This document shows positions 11,201 through 26,083 of a stretch of DNA of 64,000 nucleotides, piece by piece. Numbering within the stretch: the stretch's first letter is position 1; each line of letters begins with the position of its first letter. A program made the translations under genes and the position numbers. This stretch comes from Paragonimus westermani (Eukaryota > Platyhelminthes > Trematoda > Plagiorchiida > Troglotrematidae). The notes below the pieces were generated by a model. It was not told the origin of the DNA and did not search any database. It was given only the letters and a program-made list of their open reading frames with translations. The stretch lies in the NCBI GenBank assembly GCA_008508345.1, contig QNGE01001013.1:26173-90172 (forward strand). Direction: 5' to 3'.

Positions 11201-14200
11201 GTAGTGAGCTTGTGCGACGAATGTTTCACGGGGATGGAGGTGCCAGTTCATCTGCCCAGTCGTTAAGGACAGTTGAATGTAATTCGTTAGATCTTGCACT
11301 AAGATTGACCTAACAATAAACATCGTTTTCTACCTCAGAAACTGAATGACCTAGGGTTTGTTGCGGCCAAACGATGACTGTTTAGGTAACGGAAGACAGT
11401 AAGTTGGCCACTTTATAGCGGGTTCATCCTCGAGCTAGAGTCGATCTGATTCACAGGTATGGGGAATGGAGACAATTGAAGAGATAAGACAGTCCAGTTG
11501 ACCATTGTGATTGTTATTTTTAAGTGGGTTACCTATGAGGCCAGGATAGTTACTGAGATGAAAAACGACCACTACAAGTAGTCCACTTGTCCTTCAGGTG
11601 CCAATCTGCCGCTAACAGGGTCACCTATTGCAAAATGATGGATTCATTTTGTCGCTTGTGTGGGGTTAGGTAGTGGGTTTAACGCAATAAGTTCAGCTTT
11701 TCCCTGTCCTTATACCTTTAAACTATAATATATTCCACCTACCGTAGCTGGATAGCATTATCAATTACTGATGCTGCCCTGTTTCTGATGCTGATGGAAG
11801 ACGCTCATCATGTCAATGAAGCAATTACATTATTTAAAAAGTATTATGTTAAAACTTGTATAGTCCTTTCTTTTCGAATGAGGTCTCGCTCGATTTACTT
11901 TTAACCAGCTCTTTGATACTGCCCCGTCTCTAAGTAAAGTACGGTTGCCCGAAGTTCATTCCGACTTAGTTTGTGCAATTTTCACCACTTTAATGGTGTC
12001 ATACAGGATAACTTGACATCTTCGAGAGTTACATTTATTTTGCCACCTCAGTGGGTGAAGATCCCACTATTGGAAATTTGACGTGCCGTATAGCCTTACA
12101 TCGAACCTTTACTTATGTTCTAAGCTCTCTCTATATCGAACCTTTATCCGTGTACCATTTCTAACTCATTTAGGGCAACATACTGGATTTCTTGATATAC
12201 TAAACGCAAAGATAATACCGGTAAATTTTTTACAGCTAACTGCACCTAGACTAATTTCATGGATGACTACATTATAATCGTATTAGAACCTGTAGTGCTT
12301 GTTCTCATGTTTAAACTGTGTAAACTCTCGTTGGACAGCAGCTGCCTAGCTTACTCTGTGTGGCCTCAGCATACGTCATATTATGTCGCGTGACATTACT
12401 AGTGCTTACCAAATTTACGCTGAATCTGCGAGCACTGCAGCTTTGTGTTTTGGTGTTGAATTATTCCTTATATAAAAGCGTTTTAAAATCCGTATGCTCA
12501 TGCCAAATGGAGTTCCCAGATCAGTTTCGGTGTTTAAAGGCTGATCCATTTTTCAACCATATTTCTGAAGGCCCTATGTACACCGACTTATAATTTTGGT
12601 GTTTAGCAAAAAATCCTCAAATGTACTGTCATACAGTAATTTCCATCTGACGCACGCGAATAATGCCCGCCCCAACTCCAAGTTGTATTTTCCCAATATT
12701 TACCACGGCAAGTCTGCAGTCCGTGGTACGCATCTTTGATGATGAATTTCCAGCAGTTTACGTAATCGCTCCTTCAGCAAACGAATTATGATAAGCCCAG
12801 TAAGTTGAAGTAAAACAATAATTATAACAGTATTAAAAATACTAATATATTTCATGACGATTTTAAGGGAAATGGACAACCAATTTCAAAACAGGCAAGA
12901 TACTGACTCCATTGTATGTTTATTTTACCAACAGAAACAGTTGATTTGCACAGAAACCAAACGAAACAGGAACACCTACCCGGAGCTTCCAATAAATAAT
13001 TGCAAGTGAATTTTGTTGAAAGACGTATAAACGCATTCGTTGGTTCCGAGATCAAGCGGGGGTAGGTAGAATTTTAGGTGCAAAACTTTTGCAAGTCGTA
13101 AAAGGGCGAGAAACGATAAAGTTCACCGTCATAGCATAACTCCTGCAGTAATAAACAAGGGAGATAATGTTCCACCGGAGAACACATAAGCAGTGGTAAA
13201 TCGACTGTTTAAACGATGTGGGGGCTCAGATAAAGGCTTTAAATGCTTAGCGTAGAAAGATAGGTTTCTAACCGACAGAATTGATCGGGTGACTCGATGG
13301 AATCCTTAGATAATTACCAGGAAGAGAACAATGTGAAGGTTCGTTATTTGCATGAAGCTGTTAGTGATCATTGAAAAGATTCCCATATTGATTGCCTTTC
13401 ATAATTGCCTAGTTGTATCGAAGTATTTTAGTGTGAAACTCTGCGTGACTTTACCCACCTTGACAGATCGAACAGACTCTGCTGGGGTGAATGAGGAGTG
13501 TTCAGTGGGGTGTTTGACGTCTTACATCAGGAATCGGCACATTCGATTAGCACGATGAGATCATGAATTGACATAGGTGGTACATGAAGTGAAAACGGAG
13601 GAATAATTGACATCCTGAGCTACATCAAAGCCGGCGTCAAGTGGTTATAACGCAAGATTACCGAAATAAATGGACTGACTACGGTTCGTAAATTTATCAC
13701 ATAAGACAGACCTCCATGGCTATAGATTTAGTGCCATCAGTGCTGCCAAATGCACAACTGCATTGTAAGTCAGACGCAAGCAGGTCTGCTCTCTTCTGGT
13801 AGGTGATGGCAGGGGAGAGTGAACAAGAACACCGAGAACACCGAGTGTGAATCGCGGACCGCAGCAAGCAAATTAGCCAGAGTCTGTGTTTTTCATTCAG
13901 GCTGCCATTTAAACGTGAGTTCGTTTTTCAAAACGTTCCAAAACCAGGCAAAAATCAGTTGTTTCCTCTTTACGGATTTGTATGGTGTGTACCATGTACC
14001 GGCAACCAGCAGTTTACCAGCTTATAAACCCTTGTGAATAAGTAAGCTGGTTGTTGGTAGAATGCTCTGCATAAGCACGAACGGTAGTCAGCTACCAGTT
14101 CCTTTTTGTTCGCATGGATTCAACTAAATAAGTTCTTCTTAAGTTGCAGAGTTTTCATGCAGATAACGAACCATCGAAAAACAACTTTGTAGGAACCGGA

Positions 14201-17200
14201 AATTAGTCGTTGACTGATTAAAATCCCGAATCGTTTCTTTGAAATCGACAACAGATTCTTAGGCGGAAGATTTCAGTCCACTTGTCTTCTTCATAATGTA
14301 CCAGATCTTGATGCAGCTTTTTTGACCCAGCATTATGTGGACGTACACCGGAGTAAAATGATCTAATTGATACTTGGTTCACTTGGAATTGCAGTTCATT
14401 ATCGAACAAGCTTTCGTTGTAAAAGCCTTTACTTTTTTCTTTGCAAAGTATTTTGATGTACAAAGAACAGAACCTGTGGGTACAAATACGTTTCAACTCC
14501 CAAGTATAGTAAACATCGAAGCGGAAATTGATATGGTTGAACGACCAATCACATTGGTCAACCATGTACTGTTGCACATTTTGTAATAGTGTTTTGAGAT
14601 GTATGTGAAACATGTAACTTTCTGGACAGACTTGATTTGAAATCATTAACGTGCACATCTTATTTATTTTATAAAGCTGTGTTCATAAGGCGAACACCCA
14701 TGTTCTGTAGATGTTAATTTTTTGAGGACTGTTTTACAAGTTGAGAAAAACAAAGTTTGGCTGAATTTCATACAGTATCTGAATTTTGTAATATGTGCTT
14801 CTCATACCATTTTCAGTTATCTTGACGGGGGTAAGTGGATCCTGACTGTATCCCTCAACCTACGGTACTCTTTTTAAACCCATTTCTTGCGTTCATTTTA
14901 GGCAGTTGCCGGTTGTGAACTTTCGTCCTGATGTTACATTCAGAGTGTGGTCTAGTGGACAGTCAGTTACACCACTGTGCTAATTGTTCTCGAAGCTGGA
15001 CACTAACTTGCTTTATAAGGCCTCCGGTCAGTTGGTAGGTTGAATACCACCAATCCAGCGAACCGATCAACACTCTGAGGGGAAAGCACGTTTGGGGTTT
15101 GAATGAATTACAACTAGAGTGGATCTAGGTTGTAATTATGCTAGTACTAAAAAATACCGCTATTCTATTTATCCATTAGTTTTTACATCTGTCTATAGTT
15201 GTGTACCTCCAATCCAGATTGCAAGGTTTCGTTTATACAGACAGTAGTTTATTCACTGATGGAAGAAGACTGGGACTAATCAGATATAACCAAGCGATCA
15301 AGTTACATATTATCTATCAGTTTTGGGGCTGCTCATTTACTGTAGTTATGAAGGTTACAAGTCATAATAAAGTAGTAAGAAGAATCAGTATAGTTGGTGG
15401 GTAGACTAGAATCGATGGTCTTTGTTGGCTGGAACTCTAGGGTCTACAGATGACTGAACATCCAACCTTCCTCGATGAACAATTTTCCACTCTAGCTAAC
15501 TCTCTCGTTACTTTCAAAGTATTGAAAAAACATTCATTATCACAACTACTATCCCTTCTTCAAATAGTACATCCAGTACAGCTAGCTTGTCAAGTTTCAG
15601 AGTCGACTGCGTCTCTCTGTTCAGTTTACCCAGTCTTCCCTATGCCAGATAGAAATCAAGGTTGTGTGGTGTTTCCTTATCGTTTTACCACTACTTCTGA
15701 AACAATAAAAATTGAATCTACTCTTACAACTTATTCGATGGGGTGTTCCTCCTTTTGGATAGTCACAAAATGACCAGTACTCTAGAAACGTTCACTTCAG
15801 AGTACACCTCTTTCTTCTTCTTTAATTTTCACGCAAAAGACCCTCCAGTACACCCTGATTTCTTGATACGGAAGTGTACTGGTTACATTATGCTCCTATT
15901 TTACTAGCAGCAGTCGAGCTAATTCATAAAGCATAAAGCCGTCATCTAATGGTAAACTCAACAAAATATCTGCATAGTTTTACTCTTTGTAAGGTTAGAA
16001 GACGAGTATAGCTTTAGATATTCAACCTCCACATTCGTTTAATGTGCCATTGCACCAACTCCCAAACCCGTTAAATATCTTGCAGTTTTATCTTCCAGTG
16101 ATCTCTACTGTTCACAGCATGCTATTGGTATCCGGTCAAAGGTTTGACGTTTATCTCTCTTATGCGTCGCTGGAAACACTTGTCCGCTCCCCTCCGTCTT
16201 AAAACTATGAGTTTTGTATCAGTACATCGACTTCACGCTTCCCTGGCTATATTTACTGGGCTTTTACCCCCTCAAAAATTATTTTAAATCGCTGTCCTTC
16301 AAGTGGACTATTTTAGCATTTTCACTGCAACACCAAAAGACCTCTTATTTTAAAATGTAAACCGCTCGCATATCCTTGTCACGGTCAAGATTTGAGCCCC
16401 AATCATGCCTCCTTGAGGGAATTGTGTTGACCTCATGTTAGGCGTTGGTGAATTAGCACACGTGAACACAGCCTCATTGGCTTATGAGAAACTTTTAGAT
16501 GGCCCGATCACCTCGACAGATAACACGGCAAATGATCCGGTGACTCCCACCTTAAGGGGCTGACTGTAAAACCTATAGGAATGCGACAGCTGCGATCAAT
16601 TATGAGTGATTCTCAATTCCTATTAACCTAAATTCCCTCGCCAATTTCCATTCTTCTCTTATTCGTCACCTACTTTTCACGTGTTCACCAAATGTACACC
16701 CCATAGTAGCTCTGGATACTCAATTTCACCCACAAGGCTGTAATTTCCCCCTTGTAAGCAAATGAAACAATTACGTATCTGGAATGGTTTGTGAACAGTC
16801 AACCCCGTGATGTTCCCTTTCACTTTGCTTTTCTTCGCACTATGATAAACTTATAATTTGTTAATTGCATTTTTGACGGACATATCGCACGAACACCACA
16901 TATATTAACTGAATATCCACTCACCTGTAGTGAACAAGCCAAACTACTGTTGTTGTCGCCGTCACAGAAGGGGAAAGAAACATTGAATAAAATGGACATT
17001 TCCCTGTAAGACAGACTGGTATTTGTCTTCACGTCTTGGTCAAAATAATTGTAGTCTGTTGGCGCTTGGTGTAGCAATGTCTTTTTCTATTTAAAACGTG
17101 AACTTTTGCATTAGATCCGTACCTACTACCGCGTGCATTTTTTGTGTATAAACTGGTTGGATACCTATGAATCTTCCAGACTTTAATAAGAACTCTGGTT

Positions 17201-17881
17201 ACCTCAAACCCCAAGGCAAATCTGTTGGTATCTTTGTGTGAACAATGTGTTATGTCTATGATGATTATATGAGTTTATGGACAATTGTGGAAAAACATTG
17301 TATTAATACAGCGAATTGAAGAAATAAACCACATTGTAAGTATAACTGCATATTTATTGTTCTGACACCATTGAGTGCTAATCTTATCCACTTAGGATTA
17401 ACACAGAGTTTAGTTTCATGGTCACTCAAGTTCCCAGCTTATTCGCTACAAGATGCCTGCTGATATGTGACATACAACGTCACGTATGAGCTGCATGCTG
17501 TCAACCTGCTCAAACTCAGACATCAACAGTCGCAATAACAAATCTCATGCATGTGGTCGCCGCCACAGATTTCAAACACTTCCGGATGATCTCATGTTTT
17601 TCCTCAAAAAAGGTCGCAATCCGATGTTGTGCGGCTCATTCGATCGTTTACATTGCCATCATTTGAAGTAGCCAATCAGCCTTGATTTTCTTATTTCTAC
17701 CGACTGAATCGATAAACGAGTTCGGATATCCCGTTTGCTTTCATCGTGTGACGCTCCTAATCAAGAAGGAAACTATTATTCAAGTACAATAGTATGAAAC
17801 TGTTAAAGTATTTATCACCTTCGTCTAGTAAACTAGTTTGCGGTAGCAAGTATATTGCTATTCTGCTCGCTTCCTTCACAG
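8234..17881 (+). other. Intron 1, no gene seen
   Basis: A 9.6-kb intron with GTAAGT donor and TTCACAG acceptor. Short frames on both strands (the longest is 14218-14658 on the - strand, 146 codons) have no recognisable domain. A region near 13500-13860 reads like degenerate interspersed repeat, but no known element was identified. Extra small coding exons cannot be excluded. They would have to start and end in phase 0 to keep the frame. Confidence 0.5.
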
Positions 17882-18331
17882 AATTCTACTGGTAAACTCA
17901 TCGAAAGGTTTCACGAACCTTCTACTTTCGAAGCGTCATCAAACCCAGCTAGCACCGTGGCCGGTGGGACTACGACTATTCCGCTTACTTTAACGTCTAC
18001 CCATGTACCTGCAACAACATCATGCGGATCGAACGTGAATGTTATGAATGCTTTCCAGATAGTGAACAGATCGCCAGTCGTATCGACAACCAATTCTCTC
18101 TCCGACTGTACATTAACTTGCAACTCTGACTTGGCCACAGACAGCCCAGCCATTCTGACTGCATCGTCGTCACCCATACGGCCAGTTGGGACTGACAAAC
18201 TCGTTGAATACTCTTCTGAGGTTAAATCTGAGGATTCTTGCTCGATTAATCCTAGCGAGTCAACCAATAACAGTCTGGTCTCCACCAGCTGTGTGGTCAG
18301 CGGGTCTCGTCGGCGTAAAGCCACCACACCG
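17882..18331 (+). CDS. Exon 2: Ser/Thr-rich linker of the homeobox protein
   Basis: Residues 126-275. The acceptor is TTCCTTCACAG|AAT after a pyrimidine-rich tract, and the donor is CCG|GTGAGT; both ends are phase 0 and the exon is exactly 150 codons. The peptide is low-complexity, rich in Ser, Thr, Pro and Val, and ends in a basic cluster (SRRRK, residues about 268-272) that could serve as a nuclear localisation signal. No domain is recognised. An overlapping - strand frame (18327-17911) is taken as a shadow, because the + strand frame is bounded by good splice sites in the right phase. Confidence 0.78.
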
Positions 18332-18476
18332 GTGAGTCTTATCGGGTTAACTGTTTATTGTCTGTGTCTATACAACCCACATTCAGCCGAATTAACGACA
18401 CTGGTTTTAGACTAGGTCTAAGTTCATTGTTCCTCATTTTTCACTTGCCACTGTTATGAATATGTGGGTGTAATAA

Positions 18477-18496
18477 TATATATATATATATATATA
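18477..18496. repeat. (TA)n microsatellite
   Basis: Ten TA units. It borders the 5' side of a 216-bp block that ends in a TTA array, an arrangement seen when a retroposon inserts into simple sequence. Confidence 0.95.
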
Positions 18497-18711
18497 ATAT
18501 GGAGGGTCTGCTGCCTATTTTGTTCCCCGACCCTCCGAATTGCGCCAATTCGATGGCCTCCGACGTCTTTCTGTTTTATGCATCTTTTTTGCCCAAGTCC
18601 CCTGAAGCTTAGTCGCCTGACATTGCTTTGGGTAACGAAGTCTATGCAACACTGATTACTTTTATTATCAGGAGGGTATTTTGGGCCGACAGTGTAAGCC
18701 ACTGACAATCA

Positions 18712-18760
<49 letters not shown>
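18497..18760 (+). mobile_element. Retroposon-like block with (TTA)n tail
   Basis: A unique-looking segment of about 216 bp (18497-18712) ends in 16 TTA units (18713-18760). Simple 3' repeat tails are typical of LINEs and SINEs of the CR1/RTE type. No coding motif is recognisable within it: the - strand frame 18708-18454 has no domain. It could be the 3' untranslated end of a LINE or a SINE, or the TTA array may be unrelated. Confidence 0.4.
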
Positions 18761-18761
<1 letters not shown>

Positions 18762-21700
18762 TTCCAACAAATAGGCATAGTGAAATTTCTAACACAGACG
18801 TCACCGAACAAACTAGTGAAGCAGCTCACTTGACGTTCCCCGCTTACCAGGAACATTGTAGCTCGTAATTACATCAAGATTAAGAGCAGCATCTTTGCTA
18901 GATTTTGTCTAACACGAAACAAGCTGACAAACATTCCACATGGATCACTGGATCGGCACTCCATATCAGAGCTCAAACCCCATGTACATCACGTCCCCAC
19001 TGGCCCAAAACCACGAGAATGCCTTAATTAACGAACAGGAGACGCCCATTAACAGCGTCTGAATCGTTTATGTGGATGTTCTTTCGTACGTTTGATTTAT
19101 CGCCCGTCTACGGTGCGCATGTGCGCAGTGTCTTTGTTCTCTCTATGAACCACAATGGGGTCAGACAAACACTCGCTTCCTCAGCCGACATACCTCTAAC
19201 TCTCTCTCCCTCCCTCTCTCAAACATCAACTCACAGACTCACAGACGGTCAAGACCACAGTTGACCGACATCTGCATGCGCTCCGGAACAACCACAGAAG
19301 GCGAATTTGTGCACTGGTAGCGGGGTGGGCGACATCAGTATGATCCGAAAATCATCCGCTACGAACGGAGCAGTTCCGTTAGGCAGACACTGGTGCTGTG
19401 TTAGCACCCCGCTGTTGCTCGGCCTACAGACTCGTGTGACTGTGTACCGGTCACAGTGGTCGGTGAAAGGTGGTCGTCTATCCACGAGACCGCTCGAAAG
19501 GATAGTTACCTACTCCGTAGGTGGAACGGGGTGAACAGCAACGTACAGAAGACAGTAGTCCGTTCTACGCGATCACAGTTCACCATCCTCCGTAATCAGT
19601 TTCGATAATCGTTTATAGGGTTGTGATGAACTATTTGTTCAGAAGTTTCGAACTGCTGCGACGTGTGTGTCACTTCTCTAATTCGGATATTGTTTCGATA
19701 TCGGCTTTGTAAACAGAACAGGGTTAGTTAATTGTTTAACAATTGACTTGAATTAGTATTACAGGCCTCCATGGGTGCTCATTCACTTGTAGACTTTATC
19801 ATCATCAGTAAGGCTGTCCCAGTGTTGCGGCTATACCCACAACACTCAGCTGACCGTGTTGGCAGACTTCTTACAAGTCTCAGCTCTCATCATCACACTT
19901 GCACACCTAACTTCGATCGAGTTCTCTCAAACTGTGCGCGTGTGCATTTGCGTTCATTAGCATATCTCTCACCTGGTGCTTATCTTGTCATCTCCTTACT
20001 CACTTCTTCTCAGGCATCGATCTGCACAGCAGAGCCGTGCTCAGTCCTGACATCTACACAGAGGGTCAAGCCCACATGTTCGCTTCGCCTTACGGTGTAT
20101 GTGCGCGCACGCGTGAATTCGTACCACGTCTGGATATAGCTCGAAAAATTCGATTAGCCTGCTCTTTCGCCGTTTCTGTTTCTCAGTCGGCCGTCGTGGT
20201 TATGCAGATTCTAACTCCGACCAGCGAGCCGAACTGATGTTGGTGGTGATGAGGATAATGATAACCAGCCTTGATATGCATGAATTACGTAATCAGCATA
20301 CGAAACTTATTTTTCCAGACGTTCTGCAGCCCAGGGGTGATGTCGACCCCAAGCCCTGTCCTGGTCATGATCCACCAAAATTAATATGCTTGTGTCGACC
20401 CGTGCGAATGGAGCGTTTGGACGGGGGACTGAAACTAAATCAGCATGATATGAATGGTGTGTCTCATGCATCACCTGTCCAGTTTGTCTAAACATCCGGT
20501 TTGGTCCTGCGGTTATTCCATTTTCTATATCTGATGTGAGTAGACGGTTTGCATGTTCGGGCTTGCGTACCCTGCTCACATGCGTAAACATTGCAAGCAC
20601 GCGGAGGCGTGGTTTCACTCTAGCTAACAGCTTGCTGTGGCACCGATGATACGCAATCAGAGAGCTATATCGTTTGACCATGCCGCTTATCGATACCAGG
20701 AGCGTGGTGCGACTTGCACATACAACATTGTCTGAGTAGGCATGGTCTGGATGGGATAGATTGTAACTGTCTCAGGTTCTGACTGGTGCGCATTCGCACT
20801 CCAACATTCATCGGCCAGTTTCGCCTCTGAACAGGCGACTGACGGTGTGATGTTGATTTGAGGGTAACCATCACAACTAACCAGCATGTTCGTACATTAT
20901 TTACTAGACTAGTAGTTATGAGTTGACAACGATCTGTATTCACAACTCCATGGGTTGGCTATGTAACATAATGAGCTGAATCAGTGGGACTGAGATTTGG
21001 GGTGTTATGTATGAATATACTCCTGGACGGAAAATTGGATAGAGTAGTTTACAGTGCTTATTCCACACTGATCCGGTTAACACATTCTATGTCAACTATG
21101 GTGCCCTCATGCAGACCCTTGTCACTCACCATGTTGAATACCGGCCACCCATCAGGTGAACACTTCTCACTCGTCCATGCGCGTGGCTTCCAGTCGTTCG
21201 TCCATCTCAAACACACGTCAAACTAGTTGCCAATCGATTGATCCACAGGAGACGCACTGATGAGGTAGCCTAGTAGATGATGTGAATGTTCCCACAACAC
21301 AAAGTGATGGAAGTTCAACCCTTGTGCTGGTCACTGTATGGTAGATTGGAGGGATCAAATTGGTCTTCGTGGGTCACGCGGTCAAAAGGATTGACCACAA
21401 GAGGATTCACTCCGAACACGTATCTGATACGTTCAGAGTTGGATGAACGAATGAAGATGATGTGTATGGAAGGGCTAAAGATGGTAGTTGAACAGACGAC
21501 GAATAATAATCAAATATGACGGATGTATATCGAGACATCCACAACATCGGCACCTTGTTTTATTAACTCAGTCTTGCTAGCACACATTCGTAAAAATGAA
21601 GCAAGTCTGATTGAGATAGTTAGTATAAAACAAGCATGTCAGATGCGTGCGGGGTAAGCGCTGCGAAACACTTTTGCTCAAGAGTGTGATTCGATGAGCA

Positions 21701-24700
21701 CAATTTAGGTTGGAACAGGAAACCTTTAAAGTGGTTTTTCACAGTTTAATCGAAATGTCTTTGGTGTTCAACAGAAAAATTTGTTGGACTTCTGCAAACC
21801 GGATCCACCTCTCTTCTTCCACACGATGAAGAACAGGAGTAGTCTCACTGTGTACCATCTACGTTAACAGTCTAGATGATTTATCAGGATGTTTATTGAT
21901 TGAATACGAATGGACAATGACTCGAAGGGACGCTCATCTTATCTTGAACTGCAGCTGCTTGCGCTCGATAGTTAATGTTCTGAACACGCGGAAGGCGTGA
22001 ATTAAAGAACGCGAAAAGTTAAATCGTTTTGTATCCTACTGAACGGAAGGAGGTTTATGTGTTAAAATCCAGTCGACTACAAAAACAGGAGTTGCAATCA
22101 TCTCGAAAAAGTGTTACCATAGCCTCCTGGACGATGGTTCCGGCCTTATCTTTGATCCCCAGAATGACAAATTCCTTGTGACGGTCTAATTAACACTTCT
22201 TAGGTTCGTTTCCCCGTGAGCTTTAGCAGGTCGAACATCTTAATAGGTTGGTGTTTGTGAACCCTCAAACTTTGGAAAGTACATTGTGCTAGCCTCAGAC
22301 ATCAGTTCCATCATCACTCTCTAATAGACAGCTGAGATCATACAGCATTGATGACAACCCCATTCACTTTCGCGTGATCATTAGATTACTCATTTACGTT
22401 CAGAAAAAAGGGTTGTGAGGGAGAGGTAATCACATGGATGTATGCGTCCAGGCCATCATAGCACATGGTATGTGGTACTGTATACTAAGGTTTAACCCGT
22501 ACAACGTATGTTCAACCTATACACATAACATCACTGTCTCTGGCCCCAACTACAACGATCGATCGAACGCGCGTTCTAAAACCTTTTGATTACCGCCCAC
22601 TGTTGTCTCTACAATTTGGCTACCGCATTACGAGTGCTGAGTTAATACAGCATGGCGGCCCGGACTCCATCTGTTTGTATGCGTGCGCGAGCGAGCGCCG
22701 GTGCGCACATGCACGCCTGAGAGAGGCGGATGTTTATCAGCTCCGCCGACGGATACATAAAACTTTCACTCCAACCGGTCTCACTCAATGAGTTTGCTGA
22801 GGCGAGCGTTGGTGTGTCCTAATGTCGACAGTTTCAAGTCACAGCACGGACAAACCATTCCGTTCGGTTCCAGTTTGTCCGAGTTTGTTTGTGTCAGTTA
22901 AGCATGAACTACTTGCACATGTTCAACTACTCGGCCACATCCGAGAACCGTGAAGAAGTGTGTTTGACTCCAGTCTCATTTACTGGTTTCATGTTGCGTT
23001 TGTGTGTCTGTTTATATGTATGTACGTAAGTGCTTGCCTCCATACAGACTTTCAAGAACTATTGTTTCCAGGCAAACGTGTTCTGCGTCCGTATGTGAGC
23101 TCTGGTCTTTGAACCGTTCCACAATCATGCCCCACTGTTCGACACTATCGCATGTGTAAAGGCTTCCACATTGAGTGCGATCCAACCACTCACCCACAGA
23201 CAGACACGGTCGTTACTGACCATTGATCTCCAGCTTGGCCTCGATCCAACTTGTCCGAATAAAGTCTCGATCGAACATTTAGTTGCTTACTTTAGGACCA
23301 CTGTGTCCAGTTCGATTGTGATCAAACCGAACTGCAGCATGGAGTCAGTTAGTGACCGTCGTGACGATGACGACATTCGTGCTGATGACGAAGGCAGCTA
23401 AAATCTCTCCCTCTGAATTCAATACGAATTGCTACTCTGCGCACCAGTGCACATATACACATACGTGCCTAGTGTCCATATTGTGACGATTGGCGTGAGA
23501 GTACTACGCATCTAGGTTGCACACGTTCGTATATACATTCTGTTTCGGCCGTATGCACAACCTAACACATAGCTAAGCGTCCTCACTTGGAACTGTCCTC
23601 ATATGAAGTGTGTACAGATAAACAATTGTATCGCTTGATTATGGCTCTTACCGTCTCGGTCAGTTCTAGTTTGATGGCCACTTTGGCGACACATCTACAA
23701 CAGGTGATCTAAACATTTCGCTCGAATGGTCGAAACACTTCTCATAGGCAGCTCATCAGCTCACCTATCGGTCGGTTAACAGCTAACTGACTCAATTCAG
23801 CTCAATCCACTACTGTTAGGGGAAATTCGTCTAGAATCAATAATGAATTCAATTTGAACGCTGCGGCTGGCATTGCTCAATCAACTGACTGATCAATGAA
23901 ATCGATTGGTTGAATCTCTCGACTGTGGCACTGGCTTCAACTGAAACAAATCGTTCATTTATGCAACTACTAGCTGAAGACGGTTTGAAAAACCTGTTAT
24001 TGTAGTGAACGGCTGCCGCACTATCGTGAGCACGGCTTGTTACTGAAATTTATTGCGATATACACAACTCGACAGTGCCGTGACACTGTCGCGCAAACAG
24101 GTAGTTTACTTGCAAACACACGGTTCCTTTTTGTCTGTTTGTCTGCCTAATTCTGATTGTCCATAATTATCTGAATGCATACTCACATGATTTAATTGCA
24201 CTGCCCTCGATCGAACGCAACCGATTTACTCACGTCTGAGCAGCAATCAACTTTGCGGCACTTATGGTCCCAGCCCCACTGCTAATCGCCCCCTCGTTTA
24301 ATTATGAGAAGATGCCTAGCTTCCGGTCTTGGTTGGGAAAACTGACAGTAGATGCATAATAGCTCACACGAATAAGTGTATTCATGTACATGTGCGCTCA
24401 TCTGGAATGTGTGTGTATGCATTGAAGCGGTTGAGCAATCATGTCTCAAACCGTTCTCTGTACATCCCGTTCGTGTGCTGTGAGACGATTTAATGATTGA
24501 CTGCTCATACAGTTGCTTTCAAATTGGTCTGTTACCTCAGTGGAAATCACAGTTGAATGATATCAATTCTCCCGTGAGTGCTTAGGATAGCTGCTAATGT
24601 ACCGGTTGATCCCAATGTTAAACAAGGTCGACACAAGCGCCGCTTCGAAGTCCCTTTATTGTGTCTCACACCGTAGTATGCGACCACCTAAAAGCGTTTC

Positions 24701-26083
24701 TTTGTTAGTTTAGACAAACTCAAGCTGTAAGCAAATTCAGCACGGCGTGGTTCACTGCTTTAACTGACCGCGCTTACCGTGTCACTTGGTACGGTTGTCA
24801 ACACCTGTACTATCACCAGTCCCTGTTAGGAGACGACAGTCTACTCGCTCTCAAACAGAACAGCTAACTTTCGCTGTCTGTCCAAGTGCAGCACTTGGGT
24901 CACGTGATAAGTTCACCTCAGTTGCGCGTGTGTAACCTTGTGCACAGAACTGGCAAGTGCGTCGTTACTCACCGTTTCTGTTATGTTGGTGATATAAGTG
25001 CATGCATGCGCACATACGTGCGCTAAAACACGAACTTGCTTGCTGTCTGCAACAGGGCCAACCAGAAACGCGAGTTGAGCAGTGGACCAGCTGCTCACCC
25101 ATCGGCCAAATTACCGCTTATCCTCCGTTGGCTAAAGCACAGTTTGTTGTGGTTACCACAATCCAACTTCCCCCCCCTTCCTATAGGTGCTGGCGCATGT
25201 TGTGGTGCTGGCGCTAGTGGTGGTAGTTACTGTCTGATTTTGCCTGTGCTCGGAACACTTTTGACGGCTCACTTGTGAATACGCTTGTGATTGTGTACAT
25301 ATGCAAGCAATGTATCCGTTAGTTCGAACGGTATTGTTTATTCATGCTCACGTGTGGTCGCACATTGAAAGTCTGTAAGTGTTTGTGCATTCGTGAGTAA
25401 GTGCACTGCACTGAGAGTACCCACTCTAAAAACCTGTAAATAATGACATGCAGTCCGAGTCGTACAGTAATTAATGGGCAAATACTACCCATGTAGATGT
25501 CAATCAGCACGCATTATTTAATCGCCGTACACGACACCAAATTCGTGATGCAGATACTGTGGAATTATGCGGATAGAACTGTTTGGAAACTACTGAACCA
25601 ACTTGCGTAATACAGTCATAAAAGGACTCGAAAATACATATTGCACTCAGGACCCAAGTTCACACCCTAACCCGCGAAATCGTAGACAGCTACTCTTCAC
25701 CTCTTGGACTCATCGTGCAACTGAAAATTTCGCGTTACACAGCATCTTATTTTTTCTAATGACCCCAGTTTGGGATTCCCAAGTGCTGCCAGTCCCTAAG
25801 TAGGATTACTTAATAAAGGACTATAACCTTACTGGTATCTCATAATGACTATCCGGCTAAGGCCTGTCCCTTACTTTTTCATCCGTTCCACCCTTTCTCT
25901 TATCCTAGTCTATGTACCATGACGGTTATGTCTGCTAAAATCCGAGATGTCGATGAGCACGTGCGTCCCAACGGTCGACATTATTGTCATTTTAGTTACG
26001 TGAGCGTCAACGACTGGATCCAGAATGTAGAATACTTAATGATAAGGCCCTAAGCCTTTCGAAAATAGTCCCGAATAGCCAGC

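Noticed and set aside
14218..14658. 146-codon frame on - in intron 1
   Set aside because: No domain recognised; a + strand frame overlaps it, and no splice or promoter signals support it.
14946..15050. tRNA-like A-box (TGGTCTAGTGG) with a B-box-like GGTTGAATACC
   Set aside because: The boxes are about 85 bp apart and no cloverleaf could be drawn. At most an old SINE.
17911..18327. 138-codon - strand frame over exon 2, and similar - strand frames over exons 3-6
   Set aside because: Antisense shadows of the coding exons; only the + strand frames end at matching splice sites.
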